Below, piece after piece: positions 7,488 through 17,406 of a DNA stretch of 42,433 bases. Origin of the DNA: Paracoccaceae bacterium (GTDB lineage Bacteria; Pseudomonadota; Alphaproteobacteria; Rhodobacterales; Rhodobacteraceae); assembly GCA_019090795.1 (NCBI GenBank), contig JAHRVG010000125.1, positions 1 through 42,433 on the forward strand, read 5' to 3'. Under the pieces are notes generated by a model. It saw only the letters and a program-made list of their open reading frames with translations, searched no databases and was not told the origin of the DNA. Position numbers and translations under genes: made by a program. Positions within the stretch are counted from its first letter, which is position 1. Every line of letters begins with the position of its first letter.

Positions 7488-10441
7488 CCGACCACCCCTC
7501 CAACGACCAGTTCCATTCCGAGTCCTTTTTGCAGGGCCATAATGCGGAATATATCGAACAGCTTTATGCGCGTTATACCCGTGACCCTGGTGCGGTTGAT
7601 GCCGCTTGGGTGGCCTATTTCAAGGGCCTCGGGGACGCCAGCAGCGATGTGCAGGCCGAGGCCGCGGGACCAAGCTGGGCGCGCACCGACTGGCCTCCGG
7701 TTCCCAATGACGATCTGACGGCAGCGCTGGATGGCCAATGGGGCGAGGATCCGGCAAAACACGCCGAGAAGAAGGTCAAGGAAAAGGCCGAGGAAAAGAG
7801 TGTCGAAATTTCGGAAACGCAGGTGCGTCAGGCGGTTCTCGACTCTGTGCGTGCCTTGATGCTTATCCGTGCACACCGCATTATTGGCCACCTCAAGGCG
7901 GATCTCGACCCGCTGAACATGCGCAACCCTGGCCCTATGCCGGAACTGGAACCCAGCACATATGGCTTTTCCGATTCGGATATGGACCGGCCAATTTATC
8001 TGGATAATGTGCTGGGGTTGGAAACTGCCACTATGCGGCAAATTCTTGAGATCGTACGCCGCACCTATTGTGGAACTTTCGCGATCCAGTACATGCATAT
8101 ATCCGATGCCGAGCAAGCGGGCTGGTTGAAAGAACGCATTGAGGGATTTGGCAAGGAAATCCAGTTCACTAAAATGGGCCGCAAGGCGATCCTTAACAAG
8201 ATGGTCGAGGCCGAGGGGTTCGAGAAATTCCTGCATGTCAAATACATGGGCACCAAACGTTTTGGTTTGGACGGCGCTGAATCACTGATCCCGGCAATGG
8301 AACAGATCATCAAACGCGGCGGAGCTTTGGGTGTGCGTGACATTATCGTTGGCATGCCGCATCGGGGCCGCCTGAACGTGCTGGCCAATGTGATGGCCAA
8401 GCCTTTCCGCGCGATCTTTAACGAATTTCAAGGTGGGAGTTACAAACCGCAAGACGTGGGGGGGTCGGGTGATGTGAAATACCACCTCGGCGCGTCCTCT
8501 GATCGCGAATTTGATGGCAATAACGTGCACCTGTCCCTAACCGCCAACCCCTCGCATCTTGAGGCGGTAAATCCGGTGGTTCTGGGCAAAGCCCGCGCCA
8601 AACAAGAACAGCTCGACGATACCGAGCGCACCAAAGTGCTGCCCATCCTGCTGCACGGCGATGCTGCCTTTTCCGGCCAAGGCGTTGTGGCGGAGTGTTT
8701 TGGCCTGTCAGGCCTGCGCGGTCACAAGACAGGCGGCACCATTCATATCGTGGTGAACAACCAGATCGGCTTCACCACCGCGCCGCATAACTCGCGCTCA
8801 TCACCCTACTGCACCGACATCGCGTTAATGGTCGAAGCCCCGATTTTCCACGTTAACGGCGATGATCCCGAAGCGGTGGTCCATGCGGCTAAAGTGGCGA
8901 CAGAATTCCGCCAGAAGTTCCATAAAGACGTGGTGCTGGATATTTTCTGTTATCGCCGCTTTGGTCATAACGAGGGTGATGAACCAATGTTCACCAACCC
9001 TGAAATGTACACCCATATCAAAAAGCAGAAAACCTCTCTGACGCTTTATACAGAACGTATGGTTGCCGATGGGTTAATCCCCGAAGGTGAGATCGAAGAC
9101 ACCAAAACAGCTTTTCAGGCGTTTCTGTCCGAGGAATTCGAGATTGGGCGAACTTACAAACCGAACAAGGCCGATTGGCTCGACGGGCGTTGGTCACATC
9201 TGGATAAGCGGGGCGAGGAGTACCAGCGCGGCGAAACGGCCGTGGATGCAAATATTCTGGCAGAGGTTGGCGCATCACTGAGCACAGTACCAGAGGATTA
9301 CAACACCCACCGCACCATTACGCGCTTGCTCGACACCAAGAAAAAGATGTTCGAGACAGGCCAGGGCGTGGACTGGGCCACTGCTGAGGCGCTGGCCTTT
9401 GGCACCCTGCTTGTCGAGGGATATCCGGTGCGCCTGTCGGGGCAGGATTGTACACGGGGGACGTTCTCGCAGCGCCACTCTGGTATCATCGACCAAAAGA
9501 CCGAGGAACGTTATCTGCCGCTGAACCATATCCGCGAAAAGCAGGCCAAATATGACGTGATCGACTCCATGCTGTCGGAATATGCGGTGCTGGGATACGA
9601 GTACGGCTATACGCTGGCTGAGCCCAATTCTCTGACCCTCTGGGAGGCGCAGTTCGGCGATTTTGCCAATGGAGCGCAGATCATGATTGATCAGTTCATC
9701 AGTTCCGGCGAGAGTAAATGGCTGCGCATGTCCGGCCTCGTGATGTTGCTGCCACACGGCTATGAAGGTCAGGGGCCGGAACACTCCAGCGCCCGTTTAG
9801 AACGCTTCTTGCAGATGTGCGGGGGCGAAAACTGGATCGTGGCCAATTGCACCACACCGGCCAATTATTTCCACATCCTGCGTCGGCAAATGCACCGGAC
9901 CTACCGCAAACCGCTGGTGATTATGACCCCCAAATCGCTGCTGCGCCACAAACTATGCGTCTCAGCGGTTGAGGATATGGAGCCAGGTTCCAGCTTTCAC
10001 CGGGTTCTGTGGGATGATGCGCAAAAAGGGTCGTCAGAAACGGCACTGGTTGCAGATGACAAGATCAAGCGTGTGGTGCTGTGTTCGGGCAAGGTCTATT
10101 ATGATCTGCTGGCCGAACGCGATGCGCGCGGGTTAAACGATGTCTACCTCTTACGGATTGAACAATACTATCCGGTTCCGGCACAAACGCTGGTCAAAGA
10201 GCTGTCCCGCTTTATGGGTGCCGATTTTGTCTGGTGTCAGGAAGAGCCAAAAAATCAGGGGGCGTGGACGTTCATCGAACCCAACATTGAATGGGTTCTG
10301 ACCCGTATAGACCACAAAAACACCCGGCCTATTTATTCAGGCCGCAGCGCTTCTGCCTCTCCTGCCACAGGTCTGGCGAGCAGTCATAAATCGGAACAAG
10401 CTGCGCTGGTCGATGCCGCGCTTACAGTTGAAGGGAATTAG
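7484..10441 (+). CDS. sucA: 2-oxoglutarate dehydrogenase E1 component
   Basis: A 985-residue ThDP-dependent E1 that decarboxylates 2-oxoglutarate and transfers succinyl groups to SucB lipoate. The N-terminal E2-binding segment ([18 protein letters not shown]) is followed by an acidic/lysine-rich linker near residue 95. The substrate and ThDP region has [14 protein letters not shown] and [12 protein letters not shown], and the Pyr domain has [20 protein letters not shown]. The length fits the family (about 930-990). The start is after GAGG at 7471-7474. It is immediately followed by sucB, two bases away. Confidence 0.97.
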   Translation: MTDHPSNDQFHSESFLQGHNAEYIEQLYARYTRDPGAVDAAWVAYFKGLGDASSDVQAEAAGPSWARTDWPPVPNDDLTAALDGQWGEDPAKHAEKKVKEKAEEKSVEISETQVRQAVLDSVRALMLIRAHRIIGHLKADLDPLNMRNPGPMPELEPSTYGFSDSDMDRPIYLDNVLGLETATMRQILEIVRRTYCGTFAIQYMHISDAEQAGWLKERIEGFGKEIQFTKMGRKAILNKMVEAEGFEKFLHVKYMGTKRFGLDGAESLIPAMEQIIKRGGALGVRDIIVGMPHRGRLNVLANVMAKPFRAIFNEFQGGSYKPQDVGGSGDVKYHLGASSDREFDGNNVHLSLTANPSHLEAVNPVVLGKARAKQEQLDDTERTKVLPILLHGDAAFSGQGVVAECFGLSGLRGHKTGGTIHIVVNNQIGFTTAPHNSRSSPYCTDIALMVEAPIFHVNGDDPEAVVHAAKVATEFRQKFHKDVVLDIFCYRRFGHNEGDEPMFTNPEMYTHIKKQKTSLTLYTERMVADGLIPEGEIEDTKTAFQAFLSEEFEIGRTYKPNKADWLDGRWSHLDKRGEEYQRGETAVDANILAEVGASLSTVPEDYNTHRTITRLLDTKKKMFETGQGVDWATAEALAFGTLLVEGYPVRLSGQDCTRGTFSQRHSGIIDQKTEERYLPLNHIREKQAKYDVIDSMLSEYAVLGYEYGYTLAEPNSLTLWEAQFGDFANGAQIMIDQFISSGESKWLRMSGLVMLLPHGYEGQGPEHSSARLERFLQMCGGENWIVANCTTPANYFHILRRQMHRTYRKPLVIMTPKSLLRHKLCVSAVEDMEPGSSFHRVLWDDAQKGSSETALVADDKIKRVVLCSGKVYYDLLAERDARGLNDVYLLRIEQYYPVPAQTLVKELSRFMGADFVWCQEEPKNQGAWTFIEPNIEWVLTRIDHKNTRPIYSGRSASASPATGLASSHKSEQAALVDAALTVEGN

Positions 10442-10443
10442 TT

Positions 10444-11625
10444 ATGGCCGAGGTAAGAGTACCCACATTGGGCGAAAGCGTCACAGAAGCCACAATCGCC
10501 ACATGGTTCAAACAGCCCGGCGATACAGTGGCAGTTGATGAAATGCTGTGCGAGCTGGAAACCGACAAGGTGACCGTTGAAGTCCCCGCTTCTGTAGCGG
10601 GGGTGCTGTCGGAAATCATTGCTGCCGAAGGCGAAACCGTTGGCGTTGATGCGCTGTTGGCAATGATAACCGAGGGTGCCACAGCGGATACCCCGGCCCC
10701 TCCAGCGGCGGCACCTGTTGTAGCGTCTGCAAGTGACGCAGGCGTCAAGAACGCCCCTTCAGCCGAGAAACTGATGGCCGATACCGGCGTAACACCGGAT
10801 CAGGTGACAGGCACGGGCCGAGATGGGCGCATCATGAAGGAAGACGTTCAAAAGACATTGGCAGCCCCCGCGCCAACTCCGGCACCTGCCGCTGCACCAC
10901 GCGCACCAGTGGCCGCAGAACAGTCCGCCCGCGAGGAACGGGTGAAAATGACCCGCTTGCGCCAAACCATCGCACGGCGCCTGAAAGACAGCCAGAATAC
11001 CGCCGCCATGCTGACCACATTTAACGAGGTGGATATGACAGCAGTGATGGCATTGCGCAATGAATACAAAGAGTTATTCCTCAAGAAGCATGGAGTGAAA
11101 CTGGGCTTCATGTCCTTCTTTACCAAGGCCTGTTGCCACGCCCTGCGGGAAGTACCCGAGGTAAATGCGGAAATCGACGGCACCGACATTGTTTACAAAA
11201 GCTATGTGAACATGGGGATTGCAGCGGGCACGCCCACAGGTTTGGTTGTGCCTGTGATTAACGATGTAGATGCGATGTCTTTCGCGACAATCGAGAAAAC
11301 CATCGCCGAAAAGGGCAAACGCGCCCGTGATGGCCAGTTGACCATGGCAGAAATGCAGGGTGGGACGTTTACCATTTCCAACGGCGGGGTTTACGGCTCG
11401 CTGATGTCCGCACCAATTCTGAACCCGCCGCAATCGGGTATTCTGGGGATGCATAAAATTCAAGACCGCCCGATGGCAATCAAAGGCGAGGTTGTTATCC
11501 GCCCGATGATGTATCTAGCACTGTCCTATGATCACCGAATTGTGGATGGTAAAGGCGCTGTGACCTTCCTTGTACGGGTCAAAGAGGCGCTGGAAGATCC
11601 CCGTCGCTTGTTGATGGATTTGTAA
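10444..11625 (+). CDS. sucB: 2-oxoglutarate dehydrogenase E2 (dihydrolipoyl succinyltransferase)
   Basis: A 393-residue E2. The lipoyl domain has the lipoylated lysine in [10 protein letters not shown] (Lys42), followed by an Ala/Pro linker. The peripheral subunit-binding domain is at about 100-140 ([15 protein letters not shown]), then a second Ala/Pro linker. The C-terminal catalytic domain carries SYDHRIVDG (His364, Asp368). It forms the core of the complex with SucA and Lpd. The start lies two bases after the sucA stop and its ribosome site (AGGGA) is inside the end of sucA, so translation is probably coupled. Confidence 0.97.
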   Translation: MAEVRVPTLGESVTEATIATWFKQPGDTVAVDEMLCELETDKVTVEVPASVAGVLSEIIAAEGETVGVDALLAMITEGATADTPAPPAAAPVVASASDAGVKNAPSAEKLMADTGVTPDQVTGTGRDGRIMKEDVQKTLAAPAPTPAPAAAPRAPVAAEQSAREERVKMTRLRQTIARRLKDSQNTAAMLTTFNEVDMTAVMALRNEYKELFLKKHGVKLGFMSFFTKACCHALREVPEVNAEIDGTDIVYKSYVNMGIAAGTPTGLVVPVINDVDAMSFATIEKTIAEKGKRARDGQLTMAEMQGGTFTISNGGVYGSLMSAPILNPPQSGILGMHKIQDRPMAIKGEVVIRPMMYLALSYDHRIVDGKGAVTFLVRVKEALEDPRRLLMDL

Positions 11626-11679
11626 CGGGTTTGGTGCGTGCCCCACACGCACCGCCCTCAATCACCAGACGGTTTCAAA

Positions 11680-12309
11680 ATGATCACCTTCGACCATCTC
11701 GCCGTTACCGCGCCCTCGCTACCGTTGGGCCTGATCCACGTTCAGGCCCAAACCGGCCTTGTGCTGCCCAAAGGGGGCGAGCATCCACAGATGGCGACGC
11801 ACAATGCGATTTGCCGGTTTTCTGACAGCACCTATCTCGAAATCATTACCCCCAATCCAGAGGCCGAGGCCCCAGCCCACCCACGTTGGTTTAACCTTGA
11901 TCATGTTACCCACTCGGGCCTAAGCGCATGGATTGTGCGCACCGATGATATTGAGCGCTGCATTGCACGTGCGGCTGAGATCGGCATCAACCTTGGCAGC
12001 GCCACCGCGTTAAAGCGCGATAGGTTGCAGTGGCGCTTTAGCTTGCGGGACGATGGCACGGTTCCCCTTGGCGGCGCCGCACCGCTGATCATCCAGTGGG
12101 ATACAAAAGGATCGCACCCCGCCAGCAACATGCCCGATCTTGGCATGGAGTTGACAAAACTGCACATAACCACGCCAAGGGCCAAAGAACTGCACGCTTT
12201 GCTAGATTGTCTTGGCATGGAGAACCCGCCTGAGATTACCCAAGGAGAGCACACAAAGATCACCGCCTCCCTCAGCTTGCCCCGTAGCAAGGAAGCCCTT
12301 TTAACATGA
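11680..12309 (+). CDS. VOC-family (glyoxalase-like domain) protein
   Basis: A 209-residue protein with a glyoxalase-like fold: the N-terminal TFDHLAVTAPSL holds the usual metal-ligand histidine, and a second module starts near ELTKLHITTPRAKEL. It resembles Glyoxalase_3-type proteins (PF13468), whose substrates are generally unknown. The ATG at 11680 begins where the domain starts, though the ribosome site is weak. Its end overlaps the next gene by ATGA. It lies between sucB and lpd, so it may be co-expressed with the dehydrogenase complex. Confidence 0.75.
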   Translation: MITFDHLAVTAPSLPLGLIHVQAQTGLVLPKGGEHPQMATHNAICRFSDSTYLEIITPNPEAEAPAHPRWFNLDHVTHSGLSAWIVRTDDIERCIARAAEIGINLGSATALKRDRLQWRFSLRDDGTVPLGGAAPLIIQWDTKGSHPASNMPDLGMELTKLHITTPRAKELHALLDCLGMENPPEITQGEHTKITASLSLPRSKEALLT

Positions 12310-12695
12310 CCACCGAGTTATCCGTTCTTGCCTATGCGGGCCTACTCCAATTCGCGCAATTGTCCTTGGCAATTGTCTTTGGAGATACACAAACCGGCTT
12401 GAGATATGGGCTGAGTGCACGCGACGAACCGCGCCCGTTTTTTGGCTTGGCTGCACGGGTGGATCGTGCGCTTACAAATCACTATGCCGCGCTTGGGCTG
12501 TTTACCATTGCGGTACTTGTCGTCACGCTGGGTGACAAGTCTACCCCCCTTACCGTCAACTGTGCTTGGGCCTATCTGATTGCTCGCACGCTCTATGTTC
12601 CTGCCTACATGAGTGGTATATTTTTTGTGCGCTCTGTACTTTGGGGCATCAGTTTTCTTGCCACTATAATTATGCTGGTTGTGGCCATAACCTAA
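12306..12695 (+). CDS. MAPEG-family small membrane protein
   Basis: A 129-residue four-helix membrane protein with the MAPEG-type segment FGLAARVDRALTNHYAALGLF and a later AYLIARTLYVPAYMSG. MAPEG proteins include glutathione-dependent membrane enzymes, but bacterial members of this size are mostly uncharacterised. It starts in an ATGA overlap with the VOC gene, so the two are translationally coupled and probably work together. The function is unknown. Confidence 0.8.
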   Translation: MTTELSVLAYAGLLQFAQLSLAIVFGDTQTGLRYGLSARDEPRPFFGLAARVDRALTNHYAALGLFTIAVLVVTLGDKSTPLTVNCAWAYLIARTLYVPAYMSGIFFVRSVLWGISFLATIIMLVVAIT

Positions 12696-12752
12696 CCATT
12701 GAATCCCCCCCTAAAAGATATAGCCTGAGCATCAGGCAAAGGAGACCATCCC

Positions 12753-14141
12753 ATGGCATCATATGACGTAATCATCATCGGCGGCGGCCCGGGCGGCTAT
12801 GTTTGCGCCATTCGTTGCGCACAACTTGGCCTTAAAACCGCTTGTGTTGAGGCCCGCAGCACCCTTGGCGGCACTTGTTTGAACGTGGGTTGTATCCCGT
12901 CAAAGGCGCTGCTGCATGCCAGCCACATGCTGCACGAGGCAGAGCATAATTTTGCGAAAATGGGCCTGAAAGGCAAATCCCCTTCGGTCGATTTCAAGCA
13001 AATGCAGGAATACAAGGATGGCGTAATTTCGCAAAATACTGCCGGGATCGAGTTTTTGTTTAAGAAAAACAAGGTCGATCACCTGCGCGGTTGGGGAAAA
13101 ATCACGGCGCCGGGGCAGGTAACAGTAGATGGTGAAGTTCACGAGGCCAAGAACATCGTCATTGCTACCGGCTCTGAACCCTCTTCCCTGCCCGGCATCG
13201 AGATTGACGAGAAAGTTGTGGTGTCATCTACCGGCGCGCTGGCGCTGCCCAAAGTGCCCAAGCGCCTTGTGGTGATTGGCGCAGGCGTGATCGGGCTGGA
13301 ACTGGGTTCGGTATACAAACGGCTGGGTTCTGAGGTAACGGTGATTGAATTCCTAGACCATATCACGCCGGGGATGGATAGCGAGATCGCCAAAACACTG
13401 GCCCGCACCCTGAAAAAACAGGGGCTCAATTTCATTATGAACGCAGCAGTGCAAAAAGTCGACGCCACTAAAACCAAAGCCAAAGTGACCTATGAAAGCC
13501 GCAAAAAAGGTAACGTCGAGACCTTGGATGCAGACGTTGTACTGGTCGCCACCGGTCGCCGCCCCTTCACCGAGGGCCTGGGCTTTGCCGACATTGGCGG
13601 CACGATAACGGATCGCGGCCAGATCGAGATCAATGAGCGCTGGCAAACCAACATCCCCAACATCCACGCCATTGGTGATGTGATCACCGGACCGATGCTG
13701 GCCCATAAAGCCGAAGACGAAGGCATGGCGGTAGCAGAGGAAATTGCTGGTAAACATGGCCATGTAAATTACGGGGTTATTCCGGGAGTGATTTATACCT
13801 CTCCCGAGGTTGCCAGCGTGGGGAAAACCGAAGAGCAGCTCAAGGCTGAGGGCATTGCCTATAAGGTTGGCAAGTTCTCTTTCATGGGCAACGGGCGCGC
13901 CAAGGCGGTGTTTATGGGCGAGGGATTTGTCAAATTACTGGCAGACCAGCAAACTGACCGAATTCTGGGCTGCCATTTGATTGGCCCCGCTGCCGGTGAT
14001 CTGATCCACGAAATTTGTGTTGCAATGGAATTCGGGGCCTCGGCGCAAGACATCGCGCTGACCTGCCATGCGCATCCTACATTTTCTGAAGCCGTCCGCG
14101 AGGCCGCACTGGCTTGCGGCGACGGCGCTATACACGCCTGA
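12753..14141 (+). CDS. lpd: Dihydrolipoyl dehydrogenase (E3)
   Basis: A 462-residue FAD disulfide oxidoreductase that reoxidises lipoate on SucB. It has the N-terminal FAD site [11 protein letters not shown], the redox-active pair CLNVGC (Cys42/Cys47), an NAD site at [13 protein letters not shown] and the C-terminal His-Glu pair in [13 protein letters not shown] (His441, Glu446). AAAGGAG precedes ATG 12753. Placement after sucAB indicates the 2-oxoglutarate dehydrogenase E3, although such enzymes can also serve other 2-oxoacid complexes. Its stop overlaps the start of the next gene (TGATG). Confidence 0.96.
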   Translation: MASYDVIIIGGGPGGYVCAIRCAQLGLKTACVEARSTLGGTCLNVGCIPSKALLHASHMLHEAEHNFAKMGLKGKSPSVDFKQMQEYKDGVISQNTAGIEFLFKKNKVDHLRGWGKITAPGQVTVDGEVHEAKNIVIATGSEPSSLPGIEIDEKVVVSSTGALALPKVPKRLVVIGAGVIGLELGSVYKRLGSEVTVIEFLDHITPGMDSEIAKTLARTLKKQGLNFIMNAAVQKVDATKTKAKVTYESRKKGNVETLDADVVLVATGRRPFTEGLGFADIGGTITDRGQIEINERWQTNIPNIHAIGDVITGPMLAHKAEDEGMAVAEEIAGKHGHVNYGVIPGVIYTSPEVASVGKTEEQLKAEGIAYKVGKFSFMGNGRAKAVFMGEGFVKLLADQQTDRILGCHLIGPAAGDLIHEICVAMEFGASAQDIALTCHAHPTFSEAVREAALACGDGAIHA

Positions 14142-14872
14142 TGGAGCTGTTCCTACTGGTCGCTGGGGCAATTCTCGGCGGCTTTGTTAACGGGATGACA
14201 GGATTTGGTTTCGCCTTGATGGCCAGCGGTTTGTGGTTGCAAATCCTGGCGCCAACGCTTGTGGTGCCACTGGTGGTTGTTTCTATGCTGGCCTCCAACC
14301 TACAAGCCCTGCCGCGCGTGTGGCATATGATTGAGGCACGCCGCACCCTGCCGCTGGCACTGGGCGGGTTACTCGGGGTGCCGCTCGGAGTTTGGCTGTT
14401 ACCACAAATCCCAATTGACCAATTCAAGCTGGCCGTTGTTGTGCTGATCCTGCTGAATTTTCTGTTTATTTCGGTGCTGCGCAATCGCCTGCACCTGCCT
14501 GCGCGTTATGAAAATGTCAGCCCTTTGGCAGGGTTTCTGGGTGGTATTTTTGCCGGTCTCAATGGCCTGTCCGGCGTTGTCACCACCATTTGGTCCGGCC
14601 TGTTTGGCTGGTCAAAGCGGGAGAAACGCGGCGTCTTTCAAGGCTATAACCTGATCATGGCCCTCACCTCGCTCGTTTTTTTCTATAGTCGGGGATACCT
14701 GAACACCGAATTCTTTTACTACGCAGTTATTGTTATTCCGATCTCCCTGATCAGCGCCTTTATCGGGGTGCGGGTTTTCGAGCGTTTAGCCGACCGGCAA
14801 TTTACAATTTTGATCAACGGGTTGCTTCTGTTTTCCGCCTTCAACCTGCTGCTTAGTGTGGTGGTTAACTGA
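14141..14872 (+). CDS. TauE/SafE (TSUP) family membrane transporter
   Basis: A 243-residue polytopic inner-membrane protein with the typical TSUP N-terminus (GAILGGFVNGMTGFGFALMA) and an internal repeat-like segment SPLAGFLGGIFAGLNGLSGV. The family exports or imports sulfite, sulfoacetate and related organic anions; the substrate here is unknown. ATG 14141 shares its A with the lpd stop codon (TGATG), so it is translationally coupled to lpd. Confidence 0.88.
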   Translation: MELFLLVAGAILGGFVNGMTGFGFALMASGLWLQILAPTLVVPLVVVSMLASNLQALPRVWHMIEARRTLPLALGGLLGVPLGVWLLPQIPIDQFKLAVVVLILLNFLFISVLRNRLHLPARYENVSPLAGFLGGIFAGLNGLSGVVTTIWSGLFGWSKREKRGVFQGYNLIMALTSLVFFYSRGYLNTEFFYYAVIVIPISLISAFIGVRVFERLADRQFTILINGLLLFSAFNLLLSVVVN

Positions 14873-15149
14873 ACCCGGCTCGTGGCGCCATTTTTCGATT
14901 GCAGATTTCATATTCAATTTCTAAAAAAATCACTGCAAATTCTCAAAGAGTGACTTTTGTCACTTACTTTACGTCAACCTGAGCTACCCTGATCTTACTT
15001 AAAGGGAACGATTTTTTTATTGCCGATGTAGCAGATGCGATAATATCGCGTTTGGGGGAAATTCCAGCCCGTGGCCTGCGTGTTGTGCTATATATGTCGG
15101 CCTTTTTATTACTTTTTAAGATCGCTTTTCAAGGCAACCCTATTAATAG
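14873..15149. other. AT-rich intergenic region with two inverted repeats
   Basis: No convincing gene is seen here. There is an AGTGAC-TTTT-GTCACT hairpin or palindrome (14949-14964), a run of seven T (15011-15017) and GCGATA-A-TATCGC (15037-15049). These could be operators. The region separates the rightward suc/lpd block from the leftward zeta-inhibitor gene. Confidence 0.4.
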
Positions 15150-15177
15150 AAAAGCCCCAGCCTGCGCCGGGGCTTTT
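15150..15177 (-). terminator. Bidirectional-looking terminator after the zeta inhibitor gene
   Basis: AAAAGCCCC (15150-15158) pairs with GGGGCTTTT (15169-15177) around a 10-base loop. In the minus direction it lies 23 bases after the stop codon at 15200 and ends in TTTTC. It would also work weakly on the plus strand. Confidence 0.75.
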
Positions 15178-15199
15178 CGCCGTTAGAGGGTCAACCTCT

Positions 15200-15508
15200 T
15201 TATTCGTTGTCCATAACCTGTTGTTTGGCTGTAGCGAGGCACTCGGCCATTTTCGCCCGAATCGTTTTTTCATCCGCCGCAGAACCGAGATCACCGGATA
15301 GCTTGCGGTAAACGTCTTCGTGGCCCGCCTCTTCGAAATCCGAGGCAATCACTTCTTTGCTATAGGCTTCGGCATCCGATTTACCCAGCAATTCCGCTGC
15401 CCAAAGGCCCAGCATCTTGTTTGCGCGCGCTTCAACCCGGAACTTCATTTCCTGATCATGGGCATATTTATTTTCAAACGCATTTTCGCGATCATCAAAG
15501 GTGGGCAT
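15200..15508 (-). CDS. F1-ATPase inhibitor zeta subunit (DUF1476)
   Basis: A 102-residue protein of the DUF1476 family, whose Paracoccus member (104 residues) is the zeta subunit that inhibits ATP hydrolysis by the alphaproteobacterial F1Fo-ATPase. The N-terminus ([20 protein letters not shown]) carries the inhibitory region, and the charged helical body ([17 protein letters not shown]) matches the family. ATG 15508 follows AGGAG; a longer frame lacks a ribosome site. It is divergent from purC. Confidence 0.88.
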   Translation of the reverse strand: MPTFDDRENAFENKYAHDQEMKFRVEARANKMLGLWAAELLGKSDAEAYSKEVIASDFEEAGHEDVYRKLSGDLGSAADEKTIRAKMAECLATAKQQVMDNE

Positions 15509-15529
15509 ATTTCTGTCTCCTGTATGCTG

Positions 15530-15547
15530 TTCCATCTATATATGGAA
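15530..15547. promoter_or_regulatory. Inverted repeat TTCCAT-N6-ATGGAA upstream of the zeta gene
   Basis: Six-base perfect arms TTCCAT (15530-15535) and ATGGAA (15542-15547) flank a TA-rich centre, 22 bases upstream of the zeta-subunit start. It may be an operator or a promoter-overlapping repeat. No protein can be assigned. Confidence 0.3.
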
Positions 15548-15586
15548 TCGATCTGCACTGACCGCAAGATGCCATGCCATATTTGC

Positions 15587-15615
15587 TTGCTGTGCTTTGT
15601 TCTATTGCCTATAGA
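15587..15615 (+). promoter_or_regulatory. Sigma70-like promoter of purC
   Basis: TTGCTG (15587-15592), a 17-bp spacer and TATAGA (15610-15615) form a good match to the housekeeping promoter. It is about 50 bases upstream of purC. Confidence 0.55.
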
Positions 15616-15667
15616 GGCGGCAAATTCGCAGGAAATTACACTGCCAGCCCGGAGTGGAGACCAAAAA

Positions 15668-16426
15668 ATGGCGCGCCGCAAGAAACTCTACGAAGGTAAA
15701 GCCAAGATTCTGTATGAAGGCCCCGAACCGGGGACGCTCGTGCAGTACTTCAAAGACGATGCCACGGCCTTCAACGCGGAAAAAAAAGCGGTGATCGAGG
15801 GCAAGGGCGTCTTGAACAACCGACTGTCTGAACATTTTATGAATGGGTTGACAGCGATTGGCGTGCCAAACCATTTCATCAAACGCCTGAACATGCGCGA
15901 GCAGTTGATCCACAAGCTTGAAATCATTCCACTTGAAGTGATTGTGCGCAATGTCGCTGCGGGATCGCTTTCCAAGATGTTGGGCATTGAAGAGGGTACG
16001 CCGTTGCCGCGCCCGATCGTGGAATTCTGCTACAAGGATGACTCGCTGGGGGATCCGCTAGTATCCGAGGAACACATTCTGGCTTTCAACTGGGCCACCC
16101 AGCAAGATCTGGACGATATGGTTGCAATGGCTCTACGGGTAAACGATTTTATGTCTGGCCTGATGTTTGGCGTTGGCATTCAGCTGGTGGATTTCAAAAT
16201 CGAGATCGGACGCCAGTTTGAAGGCGATTATCAGCGTCTGATATTGGCAGATGAGATTAGCCCAGACAGCTGTCGCCTTTGGGATGTCAAGACTGGACGC
16301 AAGTTGGACAAAGATGTTTTCCGCCGTGATCTTGGGGATCTGGCGGATGCCTATACCGAAGTGGCCAGCAGGCTGGGCCTGTTGCCAACAAATCCGCCCG
16401 TTGATGGGCCTAAACTGGTTAACTAG
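15668..16426 (+). CDS. purC: Phosphoribosylaminoimidazole-succinocarboxamide synthase
   Basis: A 252-residue SAICAR synthetase of usual bacterial length. It starts [18 protein letters not shown] and contains [19 protein letters not shown] and [10 protein letters not shown], with the nucleotide-binding segment [15 protein letters not shown]. It joins CAIR and aspartate in de novo purine synthesis. The start at 15668 follows GGAG; the frame extends upstream without homology. It is the first gene of a purC-purS-purQ operon. Confidence 0.96.
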   Translation: MARRKKLYEGKAKILYEGPEPGTLVQYFKDDATAFNAEKKAVIEGKGVLNNRLSEHFMNGLTAIGVPNHFIKRLNMREQLIHKLEIIPLEVIVRNVAAGSLSKMLGIEEGTPLPRPIVEFCYKDDSLGDPLVSEEHILAFNWATQQDLDDMVAMALRVNDFMSGLMFGVGIQLVDFKIEIGRQFEGDYQRLILADEISPDSCRLWDVKTGRKLDKDVFRRDLGDLADAYTEVASRLGLLPTNPPVDGPKLVN

Positions 16427-16438
16427 GGAAATACTCTG

Positions 16439-16678
16439 ATGAAAGCGCGCGTATTTGTGACCTTGAAAAACGGTGTTCTTGACCCTCAGGGCAGTGCTGT
16501 GCGCCGCTCGCTCGGCAGCCTCGGGTTTGACGGGGTGGAAAAGGTGCGTCAGGGCAAGGTGATTGAGCTGGAACTGGCGGAAACGGATGCGGAGAAAGCC
16601 CGCATTGAAGTTGGCAAAATGTGTGAAAAGTTGCTGGCGAATACGGTGATCGAAGATTACACAGTGGAAATTCTCTGA
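16439..16678 (+). CDS. purS: Phosphoribosylformylglycinamidine synthase subunit PurS
   Basis: A 79-residue PurS with the typical pattern [20 protein letters not shown] and [11 protein letters not shown]. With PurQ and small-type PurL it forms the FGAM synthase complex, where PurS bridges the glutaminase and synthase subunits. AGGGA precedes ATG 16439. Its stop overlaps the purQ start (TGATG). No purL follows in this window. Confidence 0.95.
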   Translation: MKARVFVTLKNGVLDPQGSAVRRSLGSLGFDGVEKVRQGKVIELELAETDAEKARIEVGKMCEKLLANTVIEDYTVEIL

Positions 16679-17355
16679 TGCGAGCTGCCGTCATTCAGTT
16701 CCCCGGCTCCAACTGCGACCGCGATCTAGCGGTTGCTTTTGGCAAGGCGTCGGGCGCAAACAAACCCGCGCAAATGGTCTGGCACAAAGAAACTGGCCTG
16801 CCTTCGGGCATCGACGTGATTGCCATTCCCGGCGGGTTTTCTTTTGGTGATTACCTGCGCTGTGGTGCCATCGCGGCGCGTTCGCCGATTATGCGTGCAG
16901 TGGTGGATTTCGCCAACCAAGGCGGCTATGTGCTGGGCATATGCAACGGCTTTCAGGTGTTGACTGAAAGTGGCCTGTTGCCGGGCGCATTAATGCGCAA
17001 CGCCAGCATGAAATACATCTGTAAAGACACTGAATTAGTTGTGAAAACTAGCGATAGCGCTTTTACATCTGGCTATGATACCGGTGCTCATCTTACAATC
17101 CCGATTGCCCATCACGATGGCAATTATCAAGCGGACGCTGACACCCGCAAAGCCCTGCACGAAGAGGACCGGATCGCCTTTACTTATGTGGAGAATCCCA
17201 ACGGGTCGCTGGATGACATCGCTGGTATCCTGTCACAGAATCGCCGTGTGCTGGGCATGATGCCCCACCCAGAACGCCTGAATGACCCTGAATTGGGCGG
17301 CACTGACGGGGCCGGAATGTTTGGCGCCATTGCCGATGCGCTGGTATCCGCCTGA
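16678..17355 (+). CDS. purQ: Phosphoribosylformylglycinamidine synthase glutaminase subunit PurQ
   Basis: A 225-residue class-I glutamine amidotransferase that supplies ammonia for FGAM formation. The nucleophile is in [17 protein letters not shown], and the catalytic histidine and glutamate are in MMPHPERL. It starts within the purS stop codon. The operon ends here. Confidence 0.95.
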   Translation: MRAAVIQFPGSNCDRDLAVAFGKASGANKPAQMVWHKETGLPSGIDVIAIPGGFSFGDYLRCGAIAARSPIMRAVVDFANQGGYVLGICNGFQVLTESGLLPGALMRNASMKYICKDTELVVKTSDSAFTSGYDTGAHLTIPIAHHDGNYQADADTRKALHEEDRIAFTYVENPNGSLDDIAGILSQNRRVLGMMPHPERLNDPELGGTDGAGMFGAIADALVSA

Positions 17356-17406
17356 ATTTTGGCATCCGAGCTTGAGCAAAGCCTCCCCAAGCCCTAAATT
17401 CAACCC

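Noticed and set aside
12724-12736. CCTGA-GCA-TCAGG hairpin before lpd
   Set aside because: Short stem without a T-run; too weak to call a terminator or regulator.
15071-15301. GTG-started plus-strand frame of 76 codons
   Set aside because: It runs through the terminator at 15150-15177 and into the zeta-inhibitor gene on the other strand, and has no domain.
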